Under the pieces are notes generated by a model. The model was not told the DNA's origin and did no database searches. It saw nothing but the letters and a program-made list of their open reading frames with translations. Both the position numbers and the translations under genes were made by a program. A stretch of 64,000 bases of DNA from Physcomitrium patens (lineage: Eukaryota; Streptophyta; Bryopsida; Funariales; Funariaceae): contig NC_037270.1 in NCBI RefSeq assembly GCF_000002425.4, positions 9,038,494 through 9,102,493 of the forward strand. Reading direction: 5' to 3'. Below are positions 26,802 to 46,503 of this stretch, one piece after another. Position 1 is the first letter of the stretch; each line of letters begins with the position of its first letter.

Positions 26802-29503
26802 AAAGATCCCAAAAATGGTAAAAGATGTCCAATGTTTTTTGAAATTTGTCAATTACTATCAGATCTTCATCAAAGACTACTCTCAAGTTGCACCTCTACT
26901 TACATGTTTGACTTATAAAGACAAATTTCAATGGAATCAAGAAGTGGAAGTAGCATTTGAATTTCAAGAAACAAAAGAAAGCTTTTGTTTCTGCACCAAT
27001 CTTGTATTATGTCAATTTTTTGAAGCCATTTTTTATGGAAAAAAATACATTAGATTTTGCTTTGAGTTCATAATTATCACAAATGGGAACAGATGATAAA
27101 CTTCACCCATTAGTTTTTCATTCTAAAAAAATTTAAGCAGTCGAGATCAACTACGAGATCCAGATAAAGAACTTCTTGTAATCATGGATTTGTCTTAAGA
27201 ATGGCGCCATTATCTAGAAAGTGCTCCTAATCTAGTCACCGTATATACAGATCAAAAGAACTTTAAATATTTTATGTCAGCATATCTTTTGAATTGTCAC
27301 GAAGCTGATTGGAATATATCTTTGTCAAGATTTAAATTCAAGATTACTTATCAATTGGAAAAACAACAAGATTTGTTAGATGTACTCTCTAGGAAATCTT
27401 ACCTTATATGAAAGGAAGGAGATGTTGTTTTAAATCAGCAATGGATAATTCTCTTGAAGCTAAAGCATCTTCATCTTTGAGTAATGAAATCAACACTAAC
27501 TGTTGATTCAACTTTCATTAAGCAAGTTTAATCAAGTATGTCTTTTGATCCTCTTATTTGTGATATTAAGGAAAATCCTTCAAAGTTTGATGATACTTTC
27601 AAGTTTGAATTCAAGAATAATCTACTATCTTTCGAGGGATGCATGTATGTTCGAGAAGGTGAAGCTCAATTACGTGTTTTTCAAGCTCATCATGACTTTT
27701 CAGCAGCATGACATTTTAGGTACAATAAAACTTTGGAATTAATATCAAGGAATTTTTTGTGGCCTCAAATGTAGAAAGCAGTCAAAGATTTTGTACAATC
27801 TTGTGATGTTTGCTCTAGATCAAAAACTCCTTGTCATTGATCTTATGGACTTCTTCAGCTATTACTCATTCTAGAACAACCATGGTCTTCTTTTTCTATA
27901 GATTTCATCACATATCTTCCAATCTTAGGTTCTTATGACTCTATATTCATAAGAATAGATTATTTTACCAAGATGGCATATTTTGTACCATGTACAAAAT
28001 CTATCACAGGTGAAGAAAGAGCTTAGTTCTTTATTGACAATATCTATTGCTATTATGGATTATCCAAGAATATTATATTAGATAAAAGAACTCAGTTTAT
28101 ATCAAGATTTTGGCGGATTCTTTTTAAGATTTTAAAAGTAGATGAAAAACTATCTTCGGTATTCCATTCTCAAATTGATGGACAAACAGAGCATCTTAAT
28201 CAAGTTTTGGAGTAGTATTTAAGATATACCATCAATTACCAACAAGATGATTGAACAACTCTTTTGCCATTGGCAGAGTTTGCTTATAATAACATGATAC
28301 ATTTTTCTACAAAACAAACACTTTTTTTGCCAATTATGGTTATCATCCATGACTTGATACTTTTGACTTTTTAAAAGCTGATAATCCTATTGGCAAAAGA
28401 TTTGGCAAATCATTTCTCAGAGTTACATGCAACAATGAAGGCTCAATTAAAAGAAGTTCAAAAATAACAAAAGATCAATGTGGATGTCTATCGAAAGGAG
28501 CAACCACCATTCCACATAGGTGATAAGGTATGGTTACTTCATTACAATATCAAGACTACTTGTCCTTGTGACAAGTTGGACTATTGAAGGCTTGGACCAT
28601 TTTCTATTTCTGTACAAATCAATTCAGTTGCATATCGTTTATACCTATTGGAGTCAATGAAAATCCATTTAGTATTCCACGTGTCTCTTCTTGAACCATA
28701 TAAGACAGTGGACATACCAAAAAGAAGACAAGATCCACCTCTTTCTATAGAAGTGGATAATAATGAAGAGTTCGAAGTAGAAAAAGTCCTAGATTTAAAG
28801 TGATGTTGAAGTAAATTAGAATAGCTTGAGCATTGGCATGGATATGATATTAGTAAATGCACATGAGAGCTAGTAAGGAATCTTCTAAATGCAACAAAAG
28901 AGGTGGAGGCTTTTCATTGACAACATCCATCAAAATCAAGATGAAAATCTTCCTTATAAAACAAACAATATCTAGGCAAGATAACATTCTACTTTCAATC
29001 CTTGTTTGTAGTTTCTTTGTAGTTGTGACGTTGAGGAGATGTAGAACCAACAACCAACACATTCAATTGAAGAGCCTTTATTTGTTGACCTGTCAGATGA
29101 GATATTACGATTGTTATAACCTTCAAAATAACGCAATCAAGATGAAGATCTTCAAGAATGACATGTTCTTTCTTGAATAGAGGGCAAGATATGATGTGTT
29201 TGGTATCACGACCTTAGAAGAGACTCCCAATGATTGGTGATTTTATTAGAAGTAGGAACAATTCTTGATGGTGTTTCAAATATTTTATTTGAAGGAAGTT
29301 ATGAAGGCCTCAACAATGATCAAATAATTGGATGGTCTTGCCATTCTAATATGAAACACTATTGATGGTTGAGAGGCCCTATTAATCATCTTTGAAGAGA
29401 ATAAAGATCAGAGTATGTGACAAATATAATTCACCGCATCTTAAACTTCCTGGACATGTGATCACTACTCCTTGTGGAAATCGTCCATAGAAGGGAAGGA
29501 TAT
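26802..29503 (+). pseudogene. Chromovirus B pol 3' part: RNase H, integrase, chromodomain
   Basis: More decayed than the A copy, with many stops. RNase H remnant lies near 27100-27400, integrase from about 27750 to 28220 (KAVKDFVQ, FYSQ-type end HSQIDGQTEHLNQ), and chromodomain near 28740-28930. A polypurine tract (AGAAGGGAAGGA) at about 29489-29500 abuts the 3' LTR. Confidence 0.8.
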
Positions 29504-30054
29504 TGTAATAGACAGATATTTAGTATAACTGTTATCTAGGTGATATGAATAGGTAGAAGTAGGTAAAAGTAGATTAATTTCTTAATATCTTCTAGATAAG
29601 CTTTCTAGAAGCTTTATAGACGCTGCTTTGATTTTACATGTATTTATACTTGATTGGTAGCTTAGAAACTTGGTCAACAAGTTAACCATGTGGCACACAT
29701 GTTGGTAGCTTACAGAACAAGCTAATTATGTAGTGCCTATATAAAAAACTTACCTTACAAGTTAAGATACATGTTGTACAAAGTCAACATATTTTTGGAA
29801 GTCCTATAAAACATCACCATATAGCTTGTAGATAGATAGTATATATAGAGGCAAGAGTGAAGCCTTCTTCACTCTTGTCAACTCCTTTCTCGTTTCTAAT
29901 CTAGTTTCAAGGGTCTCTAGTTTTCTTGTCTTTTGGCAATAGCCATTCTAGTTTCTTTTCTTAATATAAATATTTACTTATTTCTATTTTTTCATCTTTT
30001 TTTGAGAAAAGTCTCATTTATTTATTTATTTTTATCAAGTTCTTATCCTTGACA
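29504..30054 (+). repeat. 3' LTR of chromovirus B
   Basis: Starts TGTAATAGACAG and ends CCTTGACA. Matches the 5' LTR at 17457-18030. It is followed directly by the ATAAA duplication. Confidence 0.85.
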
Positions 30055-30059
30055 ATAAA
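30055..30059. repeat. Right target-site duplication ATAAA of chromovirus B
   Basis: Exact partner of 17452-17456, 12.6 kb away, inside the same copia element. Confidence 0.8.
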
Positions 30060-30600
30060 CTCGAGTTGTTTCTAGAGATAGAAACATTACTTGAAGACTT
30101 CTTTGATAATACTAATTGATCAAACCTTTGTCCTTAAAAATATTAAATATGGAAATGATAATAGCTCAAATTTTCTTTTGCCTATATTAATAAACAATTC
30201 GCTTTTTCTTACTTTGAAAGATACATGTAGTTGTACACCTCAATTAAATCTAAAACCAATTGATTAAAAGAAATATTTTATTAAAAATAAAAAATCTAAT
30301 ATAAAATATAAAGACAAATACATGTTTATAATAGAATATAATATATAATCCAAAAACAATGATGAGACAATTCCACATAATAGATGACAAGAAACAATCA
30401 AACAAGAAATAGAGTCAATTTGAAAAAAACAAAACATATAGACTAGTGGACTTACTAGAAAGAAAAATTCCAATAATTGCAAGGTAGATCTTTAAAGTAA
30501 AACCAAGATCTAATGGGAACATTAAGAAATTAAAAGCCTGCATAGTTGTCTAAAGATATGAATAAGAAGAGGGTATTGATTTCTTTGAAATCTTTATACA
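30060..30600 (+). mobile_element. Ty1/copia retrotransposon, right part (start of reverse transcriptase)
   Basis: Continues the element cut at 17451. From about 30423 the frame reads NKTYRLVDLLERKIPIIAR, then FKVKPRSNGNIKKLKA, and ends EEGIDFFEI near 30580, matching the copia reverse-transcriptase start. No clear copia sequence follows, so the 3' half and 3' LTR are missing or too decayed. Confidence 0.75.
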
Positions 30601-30916
30601 TGTAAATTTATTTTATATGAAATTTGGTATATAATTACATTATTAATTAGTTTAAATTTTTATTTAATAAATTTAGATATAATATATCATAGACTATATA
30701 TAATTAAAAAAATATATAATTAATTTATATCAAATCTTTGTAAAAGTAAAAATTTAACTTATATAAAAAATATTATAATTTAAATAGGTTGAAATAATTT
30801 TTAAAAAATTATTGTAAAAATACTATTCATTTAGATAAATATAATTAAATATAAGTAGACTAGATTTATATTTTATGAGCATTTATATCAATTAAATAAA
30901 TAGAAGAAAATTGAAT

Positions 30917-30962
<46 letters not shown>

Positions 30963-32650
30963 GCATAAAATATCTTCTTAAAGAAATTTTATATAAACCT
31001 TGTAAATACAATTTGGATCTAAAAGTAAACTTGAATATACCATATAGTTATAGATAATTATTTTAGATATCTAGTAGATCTAAAAATCACAATGGTAGTA
31101 TTTTACAACTTGGATACTTCTTTTGTAAGGCTTGTGATGTTTAAAAAGCTTCTACATGATCTTTTTAGTAGCTAGTATATATAATGGTAGTACTGAAGTT
31201 ATCATCAATCTTGTTAATAAAAAGTACACAAGATTTAGATTATTTTAGAATTTAATACAATTATTATTTTTTAAAAGATACAAAATAACATAAATAATAA
31301 GCGATCTTATATTTTTTTAATTTTAATTATTTATATCTAATATACTAATCCTAAATACTTTTTTTAGATATACTAACATATGTTAAAAAATAAAAGAATA
31401 AAAAATATCATCCTTTTTAATATAAAAGAATGTGTTGCTTTTCAAACTCCCTTATGTTTGTAATTGGCATGATCTACTTAAAATACACAAAGCTCAAGTC
31501 CAATGTCTAACTTATTCATCAACTTTGTCTTTTATTTTTAAGTAAAAAGACTTAAAATTTATAAAATCTCATTAATAAATGTCTACAAAAAGCATAGATA
31601 ATAAACTCTTAAATTAAAATAACTAAAAACCTTCTCTTTATGGCAAAAATCTTCTTTTATTTCAAATGTTTGAAGTGTAGAAACTTAAGGTCTTTCATGA
31701 GGCAACCACACGTCCTTTGAGATGATGCTTCCAAATGCCCCCAATCTAAGGATAAATTAAACTAGAGACTTGCTATTTCATGGTCTTTAAGAAGAAGATG
31801 ACATAGTCTAAGCAAGTTAATACGTATAGGTCTAGAAAATCAAGGTCTCTATGTTGGTTTAGAGTCCCCAATCTTTTTATTAGGATTTGAACTTCAGGTT
31901 GATGAACCACAAATTTTGCATTGAAATTGACTTGTGCATTCTTTGATTCAATTGTGCTTTGGAATCTCCTCACACTATCTTTATTCTTTACTAAGAACTT
32001 AAGTATAGTTTAATCTTTTATATTTGATTTAATTTTTTATTCTAATTTTAAATAAATTATAAAATATAATTAATACCTATAATTTTCTTAAATAAATTGT
32101 AATAGTATGTATTTTTATCGTCTAATAGTTAAACAAGATGTATTAAGAAATATTCATAGTTTAAAAATATAATCAAATGAATTAAAAAAATTCTAAAAGA
32201 TAGAGAGTGTAAAGTTAAATTTCAATAAAAAATTAATAGATTTTTTTAGGAATAAAATAAAAAATTAATAAAAATTGAATATTAAATAAAAAATACAAAA
32301 AAATAGTGTGTTAGAATTTTGTTTCATATTGTACAATTGTTTTATTTCATTTGGAATAATATTTTAATATGTAAAATTTTAAAATATAAATGTATTAATT
32401 TTTTTATAATTAATAAAATAAAATAAAATAAAATAAAAATAATTAAAAATATTAATTAAAAATAATACACATATTTAAACATATATATATATATATATAT
32501 ATACATAATGAAGAATAATAAAGCAATCCAAAGTTTTACTAAAGTGATCATCCATCATCACAATCATGAAAAAATAATTATCTCTAGATTTTTATTTCTC
32601 TACCATTGGATCTGCAAAAAGAACATTTATTTACAATGATAATAATCTAA
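30601..32650. other. Very AT-rich relic DNA
   Basis: Contains TA microsatellites at about 30926-30959 and 32480-32503 and many short A/T runs. No frame or motif is recognised, apart from possible unreadable remains of the copia element at the left. Confidence 0.5.
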
Positions 32651-34450
32651 TCTTCATTGTTGCCATCCACAATGATAGCTGAGGTAGTCCTCAATTATAG
32701 AATCTTAATTATTCGTTTAAAAGAGGGAGGGACGTGCCACAGATTTATCTCACTACCCCATTGGGATGAAGGTTGGGTTGGCCTTCCCTTCTTTGACAAG
32801 AGGAGCCGCTTTGCTCTCTTGGCCCTCGCATTCTGTTGCTTCTCTGCGACCCTTCCCTCTCCGCATTGCTACCATGCAATCCTCCTTTCTCTCCATCACT
32901 ACCCTGCTACCCTTCTCTCTTTGTGTTTCCTTATGCGTGATGGTAAACTATTCTTGGAGCCCACGATGACAAATGACACATTTGCCAAGCCTGGGTGTAT
33001 TACAAGAAGAGTGTAGCTGGAACTTACACATGTCCTCAGCTATGAGCAAAATTGGTCACTTGGAGTGATAACCAAGTACTGTCCCTCTGATGAATGGCAT
33101 GTCATGTTGTGGTACAAGGAGCTCCTCTGATAAGACTATGGAGAACCTGCACATCCTCGCTCGGCTATTGCATACTGCAGTGTATTCTATACTAGGCGAG
33201 GAGTAGGTGATGGAAGTGGTGCCAGATTGGTGCAACGAGAACAAAAAAATTGTGTGGATGGAAACAACAGCTGTTGCGGATCCTGCCCTAGATCCAGTGC
33301 TCAATAAGCCACAAGCCATGGTCGCTTGGTTAATAGAGCATGATACATTGCTGGAGACGTTAGAGCCCTGGCAAGTAGTGGAATAAAAATTCAACATCTG
33401 TGCTCTGGCTGTAAAGATGATCGTAGTCTTGTCTCATGGACCATGAGGAAGTGCATGGAATTAGTTCACAGACAAGTTAACGCGATATCGCCCCAACAGG
33501 CATCATAATTTTGAGCGTTTTCGTGCCCCGTCTTCAAGAACCTTAATTATGCCCGAAGTTGGCGTCCAGGTAATCTCATCATCCTCTCTTCTCAACGTAG
33601 GCTGTGCGTACGTAGGATATAGTTACTTGCCTTTGAGTAATTTCACGAATTTTTATTTCTGGTCTACTTGCACAATCTCACTTAAAATTATTGATGGCTT
33701 GTATTTGGAAATCGAGCTTGTGTTTAAGATTTTGGCAAGCAAGTGGCTGATGTAAATTATTTGGTGCAGCGTTTGAACACTCCCTCACAACCGCAGCTAC
33801 AGAAATCAGAAGCGATGGTTCCTTCAGTCCAATGCCTTCCCTTAAACACTTCATGTCGTATTTGCAAGCATCTGATATTGCCCTATCAATTCCATACATT
33901 GATCATGCGGCATGGATTCATAACCCCATTACAAATTTAGAATAGAAGCAACCGGTGGATTGTACATCAAGAACTGACCACATTATGCGAGTACTTCTTC
34001 ATTGCTCAATTATTTGAATCCTCCTACCTCAGGGATTGGCCAAAGTGATCGCTGTTTAGTCAGTGCAGCATTTGATTGTAAACTTGTGAAAGCTGACGAC
34101 TTGATTATAACCTGCACCACAAATATCTGAAAGTTGCTATAGATGCATTTTCTTGAACGTAGTCTTCGTCTTCATTTTGTATGATTTGAAGGATTGAGAA
34201 TGCGAGAACTTTACATCCTTTACTACTGGGATTAATGATCTGCAATGCCAGAGACAATGTCTTTCTTGTGAACGTTCCAGTAGCCTTGCTTTTGCTCCTA
34301 GAGCCTGAACATCATGCCTACTTTCTCTATCAAAGGCCTTTATCCTGTAGGTTATTGTTTCATTGCATGTGCTACTACTTTGATCCTAAGTCTCAAAGAA
34401 AGAGCGATATATCGAAGCCTTAAAAGGAATCGCAGGAAATCAATGTCTAA
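32651..34450. other. GC-richer island, unidentified, possibly a gene relic
   Basis: Composition changes at about 32.65 kb and back at about 34.45 kb. On the + strand 33040-33200 reads, with stops, like ITKYCPSDEWHVMLWYKE and DYGEPAHPRSAIAYC, which looks protein-like but which I cannot place. A 119-codon frame at 32657-33016 has no signature. It may be a decayed or captured gene fragment. Confidence 0.35.
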
Positions 34451-35399
34451 GTTTTAGGTTTTGTTAATCACTAAGTGGCCAAATTCATCTAAACTTAATT
34501 TTTTTCTTAAACAAAATTTGAGTATCACATTTTTTTTTTTTGTGTATATACATTGTTCTAAAACATTAATAAATGTTAATTAGAGAATGAAGTTAATTAC
34601 ATCATTTTCACTTTGTTATTATGAAATATATTGATTATTAATATCACTTGAAATAATAATCATCTATAATTTTTCAAATGACTTCATATAGTATTTTTCC
34701 TAAATAGTTTTGCTAGCGTATTGTTGAAATCTACTTTGTTTGTAAATTACTCATAGACAATTGCAAGGGAAAAATTGTCCTTGTAAGATATGTACAAATA
34801 TTATTTTCTATTGACTTGAACTTGCTGCAAAAGTGCCTCCTTGTCCTTGCTTCTATAGTTTTGAACTGAGGTGCAGACCATTGTATTGATGTTTTTGTTT
34901 GCATATCACTTTTGATTCTATTTCTTGTTCCTTGTGGTCTTTCCTTTGGGCGGTTCACTCATAAATTTTTCCAATTGCACAATTATTATTAAAAGCTCAA
35001 CTAATTTTTTATGTAGATTTTCTTGTTGGTGAATAAGTAAAATATCAAAAGTTTAACTAACAATAATATAAAGTGGACATAAACTTTCAAAAGAGAATAG
35101 AATTGTAGGTCGTACTAGAATAAACTGGTCAGAAGTATTTATTTAGTAATATTAATGATAAAAATCACTAACTGATAAAACATTTATTTTTTTCAGTAAA
35201 ATTTGTATTTCATGCTTACATGGTAGATCTAATGTGTTTGTCATTGTTTTTGTAGAGGAAAAATTATTTTCATCAATTTTTGCTCTTACTTGTTTATATT
35301 GCTCACGGACAAGATTAAGAGCATGTAAAGATATATATTTTACAACAATGGTGAAGAAACCAATGTTGTGTTGTTGAGGAATATGGATTTGTTTTGAAC
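34451..35399. other. AT-rich intergenic DNA
   Basis: No recognisable frame. A T-rich stretch lies at about 34531-34541. Confidence 0.5.
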
Positions 35400-36340
35400 T
35401 TTATTAAACCTTCAATTCTCTTGTTGTATTCTCAAAAACGTGAGGAAGAAATTTCAACTTCTCTGTCTTTGGTGGAGATTTTTAAGTAGGATTTTAATGT
35501 TTAATGTTGACCCTCTACTCATGATGTAGTAACACTTCTAAGGTGAAGTAATTTATTTTTTCAAGCTTTAACAAATCTCTTCTTGTGTGGTATCCAAGTA
35601 TTCTTTAAATACTCATTAGTTGCATGAACAATAGTAGGAATATATTTGTTGCAAAGATTAGTCCACTCTAAATCAAAAAGCTCCATAGAACATACACTAA
35701 TCAAAGTGATCTAATTTGCAAGGAATGAAGACCATCCTAACTCTACTTTGTTTAAAAAGTATTTTTTGTAATTTGCTAACACATTATTTTGTATATGCCA
35801 AATGCAGAGTGATACTTTTGAAGTGAGAAATATTAATTGAATGGCATTTATCAATACTAAATCCCTACCAATACCTATGCAAATGGATCAAATTTCTCCA
35901 TATACTTGTTGAAATTGGATTAATGCCCAATAAAATAAGGGTTTTGTTTCCTTTTAGAGAAAAGCAACATCAATGATAAATGAGGTATTAAAACTTGTCA
36001 TCCTTATAATATGTAACAATGGCATTCTAAATCTATTTGTTTTATATATGCAATCCATGACAATGTAGAAATGATATGTTTTTGCAAGTTGAACATAGTT
36101 AAAATGTATAAAAAATAGACAAATAAATTTATCTTCTTCATCACAATGCCAAGTAAAATGATAATTAGTTCCTTGTAAAGTTTCCATAAGACATATAATA
36201 GGTGATCATTGAGCAAGTGCAATGCAACGTAATTTTTGTCACTCATTGTGAATAATTCAAGCAATGACTTTGCTAGTAGTATCACTTTTACATAAGGCAA
36301 CAACAAGAATTTTTGGTGGGATCCCTTTGGCTAACAATCA
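35400..36340 (-). pseudogene. MULE / FAR1-type transposase remnant
   Basis: Mutator-like transposases, and the FAR1/FHY3 factors derived from them, share this core. On the - strand the order is correct: GIPPKILVVALCKSD near 36330, METLQGTNYHF (36187), DCIYKTNRFRMPLLHI (about 36060-36015), CIWHIQNNVLANYKKYF (near 35790), and VEGQH-TLKSYLKISTKD (about 35530-35470). The pattern matches the DCTYKTN, CxWH and TSRVEGxH blocks of the family. It contains several stops and frame shifts, so it is dead. No terminal inverted repeats were found. Confidence 0.8.
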
Positions 36341-38533
36341 TGAAGTTAGTTCTTTTTTGGGTGGTTGCAAACAAAGAGCAAATAAATGGCCTAAAAGAAA
36401 AGAAGTAGCTCCATAGTTATGAAGAGCATTTCGAACAATCAAATACCATTAAATACTATTATGTAAATGACAAGCATGCAACACAAATAGACATCATGTC
36501 AAACAACTTGCACAATTTTGTTTAAGAGTATAATGATTTTGATCACATTAAACCTCTCCTCTATCACATTTGTGATCAATGTAATCTTGTCAAAGCACTA
36601 TTTGTATAAAATATAGCCTTAATTGTATGTAAATGCATCAATACTACATTTTATTTTGTCTATACTCTCAAAATACCCCTCTAGTGGTGCACACATATTT
36701 CTCACTTTCCATTGCAAAATGCAATAAAATTGTAGAGTATACAATTTCTTCTCTTCTATCCACTATACATAATTTGAAAAAGAATATATACTAAAATCAG
36801 ATGAAGAAGGAAATTGAGTACACATACTTATAGGACAAGTAGGGAAAGAGCAATAGAAAGATATTATTACTAGCCATTGAAAACTATTGAGAACTGTTGG
36901 AAATTATATCCAAAATGATGATTCTATTTATCCAAATGTAGATTTGTCTTAATGATGATGAAGTTTTGTACTATCCATGTGCAAAATTATGATGATAGGT
37001 GGATCACTTTAGTACAAATTTGGATTACTTTATCATTTCCCTATATATGTATATATATAATTTTACAAGACACTTTAGAAAAAAAAAGAAAAAAAATATT
37101 AAGACAACATTTGATAAAGACATGTATATTTTCATTCATTTAAACATCCATACATCCATTTGTATTTCCATTCAATTTATATTATTCTTAATTACACCTT
37201 GGTGACACAATAATATGTTATTTTTGAAGCAAAGCAATGGACAAATATGTATGTATATGTGTGTGATGGTTTCATTGCAAAATTAAGTAATACTAACTAT
37301 TATATTTTTATAATCTTTCATCAAATGATTGTTGGATAATTTTGAAGCAACATCTTTAAACAATTCTGTATTTTGAAAATTGTGTTAAAATGCGCTCATA
37401 AAAACCATCACAGACAAGCTCTAAAGACGGTCCTCAAACCTCAAATTATAACATGTGTAAACATGTAACATTTTTAATAATCAAAATTTACATACTTCAT
37501 ACATATGACTCCGACATATAAATCAATAATTTTTTTTATAATTTGAGCAAGTACTTCAGATTGAAGAACATTGTGTACTTCATAAAAGTATATCAAATGA
37601 GTTTTGTTGCTAAATGAAGTAAAATGAACTCTATTTAGACATTTTGATCTCATAGTACACGAGTGCCTCACAACTAACAGTTGAGACTGTACCTTCAAAT
37701 GTAAACAGGTCATTATATTTAAGATTGTTTGATTCAACAAAAAGACTTACATTTAAAATAACCAAAAAAGTGTACGCCTTGAAAAATAAATAATAAAATC
37801 GTGTCATGCCTGTGGTGGGGTGTTGACGAGATAAAAATAAATAAATAATACTCATAATTCAAATACAGCTCTGCCACGTTACTAATCAACTCTTGTGCTG
37901 ATCTGTAACCACAACAGCAGGACTTCTGTTTCAGACCGATTGGGGTGAATTTTCAAACAGCTTTGCCTACGAAAACCATTCCCACAATCCACGATCTCCT
38001 TTTGTACAGCACATAAACTGCGTCAGCCACCACATGCAGCATTCCGTTGTCAGAACGTGCACACCCTAACCAAGGCATTCTTAAGAACCAAGTGGGAACC
38101 TGGACACCTTTGTGTCAAGGGAATCATGAAGATGCAGAACGAAGCGCACCAACTCCAACATTCTGCTTTGCCCAACTCTTGGACAGCCCAAATTGGATGA
38201 GGTCTTTAAAATTAAATGGCCAAATACCCTGTGCGATATCGCACCGAAACCAATCAATCTCCCAGACCACGATACTCAAATGCTTCATGTCAACAAAAAT
38301 ACTCACCATAACAGACACAAGACCAGTAACTAAGCAGCACAAACGTCCATCTATTGACAAACCCATAATTACTAAGTGATCATGGACACCAACTCACCGC
38401 TGCTAACATACCTGTAATGAGCTGAACGTTGATATTTTGCGAAGCTTGCATAAAGTCTAAAACACGCCTCAAAGTAAGGCCATACTAGCACAAGCCCCTC
38501 AGTATCCATTTTTGGACTCTCGCATACTTCTGC
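36341..38533. other. AT-rich intergenic DNA between the MULE remnant and YAK1
   Basis: No gene motif. GC rises after about 37.85 kb, where the 3'UTR of the leftward YAK1 gene is expected. The YAK1 poly(A) site could not be placed. Confidence 0.5.

Positions 38534-46503
<7,970 letters not shown>

Larger units (their letters stand above)
17457..30054 (+). mobile_element. Chromovirus B with chromovirus A nested in it and a later internal inversion
   Basis: The outer element is delimited by B-type LTRs and the ATAAA duplication. Observed order: B 5'LTR, B gag part 1, TGTAT, A 3'LTR (inverted), A pol (inverted), pol tract (inverted), B gag part 2 (inverted), ATACA, A 5'LTR, A gag, pol tract, B pol, B 3'LTR. 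One inversion of the section between the two pol tracts restores an intact A element sitting in B with matching TGTAT duplications. Neither element is coding-competent as read. Confidence 0.8.
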
